Source: Flavobacterium inviolabile
GTDB taxonomy: Bacteria > Bacteroidota > Bacteroidia > Flavobacteriales > Flavobacteriaceae
Direction of reading: 5' to 3'
Assembly (NCBI RefSeq): GCF_013389455.1
Contig: NZ_CP058278.1
Coordinates: forward strand, 1,054,001-1,118,000
DNA length: 64,000 nucleotides
Positions 8,796 to 17,200 of the stretch are shown piece by piece. A model generated the notes under the pieces. That model worked only from the letters and a program-made list of their open reading frames with translations. It had not been told where the DNA came from and ran no database searches. The first letter of the stretch is position 1. Every line of letters begins with the position of its first letter. A program made the position numbers and the translations under genes.

Positions 8796-9566
8796 TTATT
8801 TCTTTTTAAACTGATTTAATGCCTTTACGGTAAAATCGGATAGTACCAGTTTTCCGGAAATACCGGCTCTTTCATACAGCAGGCTGTCCCAGTTTTCGGT
8901 TCCTTCCCATAATACATTTTTCATTTCGGCTAAAGCCTCCGGATTGTAGCTGGCCAGTTTGGACGTGAAAAGCTCCAGTTCTTTATCGAGTTCCGGTACA
9001 TTTTCCAATACTTTGGCATATAGACCTTTTTCCTGCGCCCAATAAGCATTTTTCCATTCATGTGCGGCCAGTGTCATTTCGGCTAAAGCCGCTTTGCCAA
9101 TTTTTCGGGAAACTGCCGGTTCAATCACAAACGGTCCGATGCCGATAGCCAATTCCGATAGTTTGATGGCACTTTGTTCGGTTGCAAGGGCATAGTCGCA
9201 GGCTGCAGCCAGGCCAACGCCGCCGCCAACAGCTTTTCCGTGGATCCTTCCCACAATCAGTTTGGAACATTTACGCATCGCATTGATCACATTGGCAAAT
9301 CCGGAAAAGAATTTTGCGCCTTCTTCCAGATTCGAAACCGCTAATAATTCGTCAAAAGATGCTCCGGCACAAAAAGCACCGTCGCCTTCACTCTTTAAAA
9401 CAATCACTGAAACATCCGGATTGCCGCTCAGCTTATGCAATTCGTCCGTTAAGCGTTGTAATAATTCACCGGGGAAAGAATTACTGGCCGGATGGCCAAA
9501 TTCTACAAAGGCAATTTTGTTGTCAATTCGGGTATATAAGGAACCGTTTATTCTGTCAGTAGTCAT
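8796..9566 (-). CDS. Enoyl-CoA hydratase/isomerase (crotonase family)
   Basis: A 256-residue single-domain crotonase, probably acting on an acyl-CoA in the cytosol. The oxyanion-hole segments are visible as AFCAGASFDEL and KAVGGGVGLAAACDYALA, followed by KLSELAIGIGP, where a conserved acidic residue usually lies. The exact substrate (enoyl-CoA, methylglutaconyl-CoA or another) cannot be assigned. The following 56-residue membrane ORF is probably co-transcribed. Confidence 0.85.
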   Translation of the reverse strand: MTTDRINGSLYTRIDNKIAFVEFGHPASNSFPGELLQRLTDELHKLSGNPDVSVIVLKSEGDGAFCAGASFDELLAVSNLEEGAKFFSGFANVINAMRKCSKLIVGRIHGKAVGGGVGLAAACDYALATEQSAIKLSELAIGIGPFVIEPAVSRKIGKAALAEMTLAAHEWKNAYWAQEKGLYAKVLENVPELDKELELFTSKLASYNPEALAEMKNVLWEGTENWDSLLYERAGISGKLVLSDFTVKALNQFKKK

Positions 9567-9612
9567 TCGTAAAATATTTTGCCTTAAAAATACAATTTTT
9601 AGCAGAATCTAT

Positions 9613-9641
9613 TTGTAGAATGATTGAAAAAGCTATATTTG
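9613..9641 (+). promoter_or_regulatory. Promoter of tRNA-Ala
   Basis: TTG at 9613-9615 and TATATTTG at 9634-9641 with an 18-nt spacer, 15 nt upstream of the tRNA. Confidence 0.75.
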
Positions 9642-9656
9642 TACCCGTTAATAAGC

Positions 9657-9730
9657 GGGGATGTAGCTCAGTTGGCTAGAGTGCTTGACTGGCAGTCAAG
9701 AGGTCGTGGGTTCGAGCCCCATCTTCTCCA
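9657..9730 (+). tRNA. tRNA-Ala (anticodon GGC)
   Basis: A 74-nt cloverleaf: acceptor GGGGATG pairs with CTTCTCC, including the G3-U70 pair that is the alanine identity element; D arm GCTCAGTTGG; anticodon stem CTTGA/TCAAG with loop CTGGCAG, giving anticodon GGC; T arm GTGGG TTCGAGC. The 3' CCA is not encoded (CTA follows). One mismatch (U-U) is present in the acceptor stem. Confidence 0.95.
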
Positions 9731-9739
9731 CTAAAAGAC

Positions 9740-9775
9740 AAAACGCTGTAAGACGAAAGTTTTACAGCGTTTTTT
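9740..9775 (+). terminator. Terminator of the tRNA-Ala transcript
   Basis: AAAACGCTGTAA / TTACAGCGTTTT with a 10-nt loop and a following T run. Confidence 0.85.
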
Positions 9776-9840
9776 ATGTTTATATACCTGGGTGTGAAGA
9801 TTTTTTTAAATAGATAAAATTCTTTACGTTTTTATGTCTT

Positions 9841-10033
9841 TAATATGGACTTGGATTAAAATCTGTATTTATGGGTTTTGGAAAGTTTATGCTGCTATTT
9901 AAACTAATTGATTTTTCCTGTTTAAATACGTAAGAACATCTGCATTAAACGCTTTTAAACCACTGCCTGGTGTGTCAAGGATATTAAACTCCGGTATTTT
10001 CTTGTCGTTAATACCTATCAATACGTGGTTCTA
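9841..10033 (-). pseudogene. Collapsed RHS-core / immunity-gene remnant
   Basis: The 358-nt stretch between the tRNA terminator and the immunity lipoprotein gene is not empty. Positions 9930-10015 are almost identical to the RHS core around 11642-11727 and 15263-15348 (for example GCATTAAACGCTTTTAAACC); the match then decays. Directly downstream on the minus strand, 9841-9926 reads YLNRK, then after a frame slip SISLNSSINFPKP and a stop. This matches the C-terminus of the next immunity protein (YYLNRKLISKNDSISLNIG ... FPKPR). So an RHS core is joined straight to the last codons of a related immunity gene, with the toxin tip and most of the immunity gene deleted. Confidence 0.7.
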
Positions 10034-10133
10034 AATGGTTGAATGGCTGTAACTTTTGTAGTCTATCTAATAAGTAGGTAAATGAAGAATTTAGACTTTT
10101 TACGCACTATTTTAGTTCTAATTTAGATACTAG

Positions 10134-10658
10134 CTACCTCGGCTTTGGGAAAGTTAAACCGATATTTAGGCTAATTGAATCATTTTTTGAAATTAATTTT
10201 CTGTTTAAATAATATTTAACAAAAAAAGATTCACTTTTATTTAATTTAAACATAGCTGAGTTTTCATCATAAATCATGATATTTTCATCGTTAAGATTGA
10301 CAAATGACTTATAGTTGTCTAATATGACCTTTAAAGTATAACCTTCCTCCCTCGGTATCAAAAAATCGTATATAAACTTTGTTTTTATTTTTTCATTTAA
10401 TCTTAAATTTTTATAAATTTTTATAAATTTTTTTGAAGCACGAATAGTCAAAGTATCTGGTAATTCATGTTTGGGAAGTTTTAAAAAAAATCTTATTTTG
10501 TCTTTTTCAGAACTTAAACTTAAATCACCAGTAATTTTATGCACTTCTATCGAATCAATTATAATTTCATTGTCAACACGCTTTTTTTCAATATTCTTTT
10601 TGCATGAAAAAAAACACATTATAATAATTGCTAAAATAAGCTTATATTTTCCTTTCAT
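10134..10658 (-). CDS. Candidate immunity lipoprotein for the orphan RHS tip
   Basis: A 174-residue protein with a lipoprotein signal peptide: hydrophobic helix after MKGKYKLILA and lipobox FFSC with Cys19, then a Lys-rich linker. The rest is beta-rich and A+T-rich, with no family I recognise. Its ATG is 2 nt after the stop of the orphan RHS toxin tip. That position, directly behind a variable RHS tip, is where immunity genes sit in polymorphic toxin loci; the 3'-end remnant at 9841-9926 shows that a related gene occupied the same position in another cassette. A membrane-anchored periplasmic immunity protein would suit a toxin acting in the envelope. Function is inferred from position. Confidence 0.65.
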   Translation of the reverse strand: MKGKYKLILAIIIMCFFSCKKNIEKKRVDNEIIIDSIEVHKITGDLSLSSEKDKIRFFLKLPKHELPDTLTIRASKKFIKIYKNLRLNEKIKTKFIYDFLIPREEGYTLKVILDNYKSFVNLNDENIMIYDENSAMFKLNKSESFFVKYYLNRKLISKNDSISLNIGLTFPKPR

Positions 10659-11032
10659 ACTTATTTAATTTCTGTAAGTTTTTTTGCTGAATAATTGCTT
10701 CCTGTCTTCTTATTATAAGTTTTGACATTTTTTAAATATTCACCATAATATGCTTTTAAACTCTCTTTTCTAACTCTTTCAGGGAACTTCATTTCATTAT
10801 TTACTAATTGTTTAATATTTGTTTCCATACTTGAGATGTAATTTGAACCAATATTTTTTAAATAATCTTTAAATAATGGTGTACTATTAATATAACTTTT
10901 TTGTGATGTTTGTGCATCCCAAACTTTAAAATGCTCAAAACCAGAATCTGATATACCTTGAACATGCATATCTTCATGAAATAAAGTATTTACAACATTA
11001 TTATAATCATTATTTAGTTTCTCATATTTCCC

Positions 11033-11056
11033 ATTTTCTAATTTTCTAATTTTCCA
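11033..11056. repeat. 8-bp tandem repeat that breaks the orphan toxin frame
   Basis: Plus strand ATTTTCTA ATTTTCTA ATTTTCCA: two perfect units and one with a single mismatch. With one perfect unit removed the minus-strand frame reads EHGKLENGKYEKLNN without a stop. This is the type of repeat that can gain or lose a unit by slipped-strand replication. Confidence 0.85.
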
Positions 11057-11617
11057 TGTTCATTTTCCATATTAATGGATATCTTTTTCGTTTCAGTGTC
11101 GGTAAAACCACCTTCACCAAAATTAGTGTCATCTTTGTATGCAATTACTCCTGTAGATTTACCTTTAATCTCTTTATCATAAATAGTTTGGTAAACTTTT
11201 CCAGCAGTTTTTACATCAAATTGGTCAATACTTTTTGAAGCTGCAATTTTATACATTGTTTTCATATTTCCACTTTTGTCTCTTTGTTGAAAAACTGTAT
11301 AATTAGTTGCAATCTTTATTTCTGACCCCCCTTTTATACTCTGACCCAAAAATTTACCATCAGCTGCAAAACACATTTCCAATCCATCAATGTCAACGGA
11401 ACAAATAGGGGTATTCCCACTAAATTGATATGGTGTATACCAAGGGTAACTTTCAAATAAGGGGTCGGTTGATAAAAATCTACCAATTCTCGTATCATAT
11501 ATTCTAAATCCATAATCATACTGAACTCCAGTTCCCTTAATCTCATCATCTTTTTCTTTTCCATTAAACCCATAACGGTATGATTGTGAGCTGCCATGCC
11601 TATTCGGTATAAGGCTT

Positions 11618-12847
11618 CCAAACGGGTAATAATCAGAATAGGTAAGAACATCTGCATTAAACGCTTTTAAACCACTGCCTGGTGTATCGAGGGTGTTAAA
11701 CTCCGGTATTTTCTTGTCGTTAATAACGACTAATACATTACCCAGGTGGTTGGCTAACTCATAACGTTTGTCGCCTACCAAATTTACATATTTTTTATAC
11801 GCAATAAGTCCTGCTATAGGATAATTACCATTTGTTTTGTCCAGATAGTCCGGAATACCGTCACCATCACTATCAATCGCATCCGATGGGTTGTGATCCC
11901 CGTTAGGATCGGCACCTTCAATAGCTTCCCAGGTTGCATAGCCATCGCCGTCATCGTCAAGATCAAGGTAATTCGGAATACCATCGCCATCGGTATCGTC
12001 GTTGGTCAGGTTATTATCGTTATTAACATCTTCAAAAATGTCATACAGACCATCGCCATCTGTTAAACACGGTCCTAAAACACGAACGGCAGCAGGAGAG
12101 ACGGTCATCGTAATATTGCCGGAAGCAGAAACCGGCGGATTGTTTAATCCGGTTCCTACATTATTGTTAAAGTCAAATTCACGCGTTAGTGTGTTAACCG
12201 AGCTACCAAAACTATAATTGACACTACAAATATCAAACGTTCCGGCACCTAATTTTGAAACTGGGGCTGTTAGAGCAGTTGCCGATGTTGAGGTCACCGC
12301 ATTCCTGTTGAATGCAGTATTCTGGCTTCCGTTTACCGCCATACCACCTTCAATACTATCCGAACCTAATACCGGTGTTATTTTTCCTTCAAAAGAAACC
12401 TGCATTCCTTTTTCTTTCATTTCCGCAGCCGTTACGGTTGAACCGGAAAGATTGGCTATTGTATATTGCTTTTTAGTGGTAATACCATTCGCAAATACTT
12501 CTTTGGTTACGATTGCTTTCGGTTTAAAAGTGCCGTTCTGGTAATCGGCAAACAATTGAATTCCTGTTTTGATATTGCCTTCCGTGACCTGTTGCGGCAT
12601 TACATAATTTACAATTTTCAGGTTGTAAATAGTAGCTTTCGGATCTGGCATTATAAAAGCAACTAACATTGGCTGACCTGCATTTGCAGCAGGCTCATTC
12701 AATGTGTGCAGTAAAATACCATTATTATAGAATTTAATTTTACCATTCAGGCGTTCTATTCTCAAAACATCTCCTACTTTGAACATATTGGTCCCCTCCG
12801 AGAATGATGCCGATAGTTGTTGAAGTGCACCATTTTCATAAGCCAGA
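11618..12847. repeat. Direct duplication, copy 2 (orphan RHS)
   Basis: About 1.23 kb nearly identical to 15234-16469. The offset is 3616 at the tip-proximal end and 3622 at the other, because copy 2 lacks 6 nt in the DxDGDG stretch (CLTDGDG against CLTDTDGDG). The left edge is where the tip-proximal RHS core diverges; the right edge is abrupt, after AGCCAGA. Confidence 0.92.
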
Positions 12848-12869
12848 TATGATTTCTAGGATTTATCGT

Positions 12870-13339
12870 GACAAAAAGGGAATGCTACAAAATCACTTCA
12901 AAGAAAATGTTTAGGCTTGAAGTGGAGATAATGACCGATGTTATCAAATATTTCAACTCGGTCGGTGTATGTGCTGTACGTTTATGATGCGCTTTTATGT
13001 GAAGAAAAAGACAAAACGGTGGTGATGGAAACCATGAACCGAATCATTTTGGAGCATGGTGTAAAAACCTGTGTTAAAGATACCAGCCCAAAAATCGATG
13101 TTGATTGCTCCATTGTAGGTGTGGCTACAAAGGGTGTCAATGAAGCAGAAGCGGTTACCATGGACACCAACACCAAACGAATAACAATCGATGAATTTTT
13201 CAAAAGATTTAGGATAAAATACGGTAATTATGTGACGGAAACAAGTTTGGACATATCTTATGATATATTATCAAATGATTTTGATTTTATTGATGAAGTA
13301 ACTGAAGAATATAAAACCATGTGCGTAGTTGAAACGTAG
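12870..13339 (+). pseudogene. Frameshifted remnant of an unidentified gene
   Basis: Three reading frames each carry coding-like pieces in register: RDKKGMLQNHFKENV, then RLEVEIMTDVIKYFNSVGV, then YVLYVYDALLCEEKDK onward to a stop at 13337-13339. The last piece forms a 133-codon ORF from an ATG at 12938, but its first residues are out of frame with the natural upstream part. So this is a decayed C-terminal fragment, opposite in strand to the RHS genes. I do not recognise the family; a mobile-element protein is a guess from context only. It sits exactly at the abrupt end of the RHS duplication. Confidence 0.5.
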
Positions 13340-13344
13340 ATTGA

Positions 13345-13509
13345 TGGTGTTTTTGGAAAAATGAACCTATTCAAATAAAACAGAAAACCGATTCCAAAGC
13401 TGGAATAGGTTTCTCGTCTCTGAGTATATCCGATGCCTTTATGTTCGTTGGTGGTGTATTTCAGATTATTGGCGATTTACTGCTTATGATGTTTGAAGTG
13501 CTATGGTGA
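13345..13509 (+). pseudogene. Short coding-like remnant with hydrophobic C-terminus
   Basis: A 54-codon open stretch with no good start, reading ...KAGIGFSSLSISDAFMF then VGGVFQIIGDLLLMMFEVLW and a TGA. It may be the tail of a small membrane or mobile-element protein belonging to the same remnant as the preceding piece. A terminator-like hairpin follows. Low confidence. Confidence 0.3.
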
Positions 13510-13536
13510 TTGTGGGAGCAATTGAAATAAAAACAG

Positions 13537-13568
13537 AAATCCTAACTTTTTATTTACGGTTAGGATTT
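13537..13568 (+). terminator. Terminator-like hairpin after the remnant
   Basis: AAATCCTAAC / GTTAGGATTT, 10-bp perfect stem with a 12-nt loop; only a weak T tract follows. Confidence 0.5.
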
Positions 13569-13690
13569 GTTGATTGCGTTATTATCAAATACTTACGTTT
13601 TACTTTTTTCATGCCCTAATTTGAAAAAACCTCTTATTTTAAGCCCTGAGACAAAAAAATAATTCAATTCAAGACTTACTTATGATACTA

Positions 13691-13725
13691 AAAAACAGTA
13701 ACTAAATTTCTTTTAATTACTGTTT
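13691..13725 (-). terminator. Terminator downstream of first immunity gene
   Basis: On the minus strand AAACAGTAA and TTACTGTTT form a 9-bp stem followed by a T run (plus-strand AAAAA at 13691-13695). The rest of 13569-13782 is A+T-rich with no ORF I can support. Confidence 0.55.
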
Positions 13726-13782
13726 CTCAATTATTTAAAATGATTTTTAGTGTTATGGCCTAATTTGGGACATTATCATCTT

Positions 13783-14211
13783 TTATAATGTAAAATTTTC
13801 GTTATTTTCTTTAACATAATTAAAAAGGTCTTTAAAAGCTGATTCAATTTTAACTTGATTATAATTCGAGTACAATTCACGTAACAAATTCATAGAAGCT
13901 TTGTAAACAGCTTCTTCAAATTCTTGAAAATCAAACAAAATTTTATTTTTATTATAAATTAATTCAATTTTATTTTTGCTTTTAATTAGCTCAACTTTTT
14001 CTCCACTATCACTAGGATACCAAACAGTTTTATTTTTTTTTTCATTCTTTAAAAGATTCAATTCAGAAATTAAGTCAGCTAGAGAAATAGTTAATATGCA
14101 ATATGTTGACTTAAAAAAAAATATTTCATTGATACTAAACCAACCAAGACTTAAAGATGAATCCTGAGTATCTAAATTCTCTGACTCATTAAAAAAATAT
14201 TTCATATTCAT
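13783..14211 (-). CDS. Candidate cytosolic immunity protein for the main RHS toxin
   Basis: A 142-residue protein with no signal peptide or membrane segment, rich in Lys, Asn and Glu, with a helical-looking C-terminus. It begins 7 nt after the stop of the 3725-residue RHS gene and shares the A+T-rich composition of the toxin tip, which differs from the RHS core. I do not recognise its family. The position immediately behind the variable RHS tip is the basis for calling it an immunity protein. Lack of a signal peptide would fit a toxin that acts in the cytosol, such as a nuclease. Confidence 0.65.
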   Translation of the reverse strand: MNMKYFFNESENLDTQDSSLSLGWFSINEIFFFKSTYCILTISLADLISELNLLKNEKKNKTVWYPSDSGEKVELIKSKNKIELIYNKNKILFDFQEFEEAVYKASMNLLRELYSNYNQVKIESAFKDLFNYVKENNENFTL

Positions 14212-14218
14212 TGCTTAT

Positions 14219-17200
14219 TTATTCAGTTATTTTAAAAAATGATATCACATTTTCGGCAGCTTTATCTACTACTAATCTGTAATTTGCAGATTCACCATTA
14301 ATTTTAATTCTTTTTTCAAAAGTTTGTACTCCACTATTAATATTGCTCACTCTTTTACCTTTTGAGTAAACTTCTTCAATTCCTCTAATTATCTGTGCAT
14401 CTGAAGTACCTTTAGGAAATAATCCTCCCTTACCTCCAGGGTTATTTAAAAATTCATCCGCTGAATGTCTTCTTAAAATATGTTCTAATCCTTTTTTTGC
14501 ATTACCCCAAGCTAATTTTATATCTCCTCCAAAGTTACCAGCTCTTCTAAAAGTACTTATCAGCATAGATTCTCCTAATCCATCTCTTTCAAGCAATATC
14601 ATAGGTCCTGACATACCTCCAACTTTAAAAGTAGTAGCCATTAATCCAACAGTTGCAACATCTCCAAGGAATCTCATAAACTCCTCTTTATTGGAGCCTC
14701 GAGGCATTATGTATGCTCTTGAATTTTTTAAATCATAGTAGCCTGTTTTTGGGTCAATATCATATCCCCATTGAACATATGAAGATGGATTAGATGGTGC
14801 ATATCCATAATCTTTAAATTGTTCGGCATATATATTCCAATATTCCTTTTTACCAAAAGGAGACACTATACCCGTAGGACTTGACCGTAATAACCCATTT
14901 AGTACTAAATTATTAACGCTATGTTTTACCTCCATAAAGGTTGCTACAGTCATTTCAGCAAAATTTATATCAAGATAATTTGGTACAGATTCTTCCTTTC
15001 CTTCAAGTTCTACAAATTGAATTGGCTTGTTTCCACTAAAACTATATGGAGTATAATGCGGATATTTATGGGTTAACGGATCAACCGCAAAAAACCTACC
15101 CACTCTCGGATCATGCATCCTAAAGGTGTAATTCAACGAATTCCCTTCCCCTTTAATTTCATTATCCATTTCCTGTCCCTGGAAACCATAACGATAATCA
15201 GTTTTTGAGCGATGTCTGGCATCGATAATCATACCAAACGGGTAATAATCAGAATAGGTAAGAACGTCCGCATTAAACGCTTTTAAACCACTGTCTGGTG
15301 TGTCAAGGATATTAAACTCCGGTATTTTCTTGTCGTTAATAACGACTAATACATTACCCAGGTGGTTGGCTAACTCATAACGTTTGTCACCTACCAAATT
15401 TACATATTTTTTATATGCAATAAGTCCTGCTACAGGATAATTACCATTTGTTTTGTCCAGATAGTCCGGAATACCGTCACCATCACTATCAATCGCATCC
15501 GATGGGTTATGATCCCCGTTAGGATCGGCACCTTCAATAGCTTCCCAGGTTGCATAGCCATCGCCGTCATCGTCAAGATCCAGGTAATTCGGAATACCAT
15601 CGCCATCGGTATCGTCGTTGGTCAGGTTATTGTCGTTATTAACATCTTCAAAAATGTCATAAAGACCATCGCCATCGGTATCTGTTAAACACGGTCCTAA
15701 AACACGAACGGCAGCAGGGGATACGGTCATTGTAATATTGCCGGAAGCAGAAACCGGCGGATTGTTTAATCCGGCGCCTACATTATTGTTAAAGTCAAAT
15801 TCACGCGTTAGTGTGTTAACCGGACTGCCAAAACTATAATTGACACTACAAATATCAAACGTTCCGGCACCTAATTTTGAAACTGGGGCTGTTAGAGCAG
15901 TTGCCGATGTTGAGGTCACCGCATTCCTGTTGAATGCAGTATTCTGGCTTCCGTTTACCGCCATACCACCTTCAATACTATCCGAACCTAATACCGGTGT
16001 TATTTTTCCTTCAAAAGAAACCTGCATTCCTTTTTCTTTCATTTCCGCAGCCGTTACGGTTGAACCGGAAAGATTGGCTATTGTATATTGCTTTTTAGTG
16101 GTAATACCATTCGCAAATACTTCTTTGGTTACGATTGCTTTCGGTTTAAAAGTGCCGTTCTGGTAATCGGCAAACAATTGAATTCCTGTTTTGATATTGC
16201 CTTCCGTGACCTGTTGCGGCATTACATAATTTACAATTTTCAGGTTGTAAATAGTAGCTTTCGGATCTGGCATTATAAAAGCAACTAACATTGGCTGACC
16301 TGCATTTGCAGCAGGCTCATTCAATGTGTGCAGTAAAATACCATTATTATAGAATTTAATTTTACCATTCAGGCGTTCTATTCTCAAAACATCTCCTACT
16401 TTGAACATATTGGTCCCCTCCGGGAATGATGCCGATAGTTGTTGAAGTACACCATTTTCATAAGCCAGAATTCTGCCATCCAGATAACTAAACAAGGCAT
16501 AATTACTACTATAGCCCACAACATCCGGATTTGGCTGATATGACAATCCTAACATCACCCTGTAATTTGAATCCAGAGTTCCGCCAATCGTTCTCTCCAC
16601 ATAACCATTAGCCACTAATAATTTAGCTGTTTCTGCACCGGAATCCCAAACCTGTGGATTAGCTTTGGTAATGGTACCATTAGCATCCACTGCGATATTC
16701 AGTGAAGCCGTTAATGGCGGCTTGGTAATGGTATAATAGTTTTCCGGCTGCGGTACCGCATCATAGTTGACTACTTTAAGGTTGTAAATACTGGAATTTT
16801 GTTTTAGTATTGAAAAATCAACTAACATTGGCTGACCGGCATTTGCAGCAGATTCATTCAATATATGTAGTAAAATACCATTAATAGAGTACTTAATTTT
16901 GCCGTTTATCCTTTCAACCCTTAAGACATCGCCAATTTTGTAGTAATTAGCCCCTGCCGGAAACGATGCTGTTAAGGGCTGATTCACACCATTTTCATAA
17001 GCCATAACTCTGCCATCCATATAACTATACATAGCATAGTTAATATTGCTATGATCTGCAACATTCGGATTAGGCTGGTATGACAATCCAAGCATCACAT
17101 AATAATTGGACTCCAAAGTTCCGCCAATTATTCTTTCTACATAACCATTACCAACTAATAATTTAGCCGTTTCACCTCCCGAATTCCAGTCGGTCATACT

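Larger units (their letters stand above)
10661..12855 (-). pseudogene. Orphan RHS C-terminus with metallopeptidase-like tip; no start and frameshifted
   Basis: The frame is open from a stop at 12856-12858, with no promoter or proper start; the ATG at 12784-12786 lies inside homologous RHS sequence. From 12847 to 11618 it is nearly identical to the full RHS gene (16469-15234), covering part of the last repeat module, the DxDGDG calcium-binding-like stretch and the RHS core (YYPFG, DPRVGRF-type sequence here YDTRIGRFLSTDPL). Past about 11450 it carries a different tip. This frame ends at a TAG at 11038-11040; the continuation is one frame over and runs to 10661, including HEDMH (10964-10978), an HExxH zinc-protease motif. 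One surplus 8-bp repeat unit (11033-11056) causes the break; removing it rejoins LEN to GKYEK. The immunity lipoprotein follows 2 nt later. Confidence 0.75.

Noticed and set aside
10661..10969. The 102-codon ORF as a separate gene
   Set aside because: Its ATG is the Met of the HEDMH motif; the frame extends upstream and is the displaced end of the RHS tip.
12218..12544. A 108-codon plus-strand ORF that recurs identically at 15840-16166
   Set aside because: It is antisense to the RHS gene and present twice only because the RHS sequence is duplicated; no start signals or independent coding pattern.
11038..12786. The second RHS copy as a complete 582-codon gene
   Set aside because: The ATG is internal to RHS sequence that continues upstream without a start, there is no promoter, and the tip continues in another frame past the stop.
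12938..13339. A 133-codon ORF as an intact gene
   Set aside because: Its first codons are out of register with the natural upstream coding sequence (EIMTDVIKYFNSVGV in another frame), so it is the last part of a frameshifted remnant.
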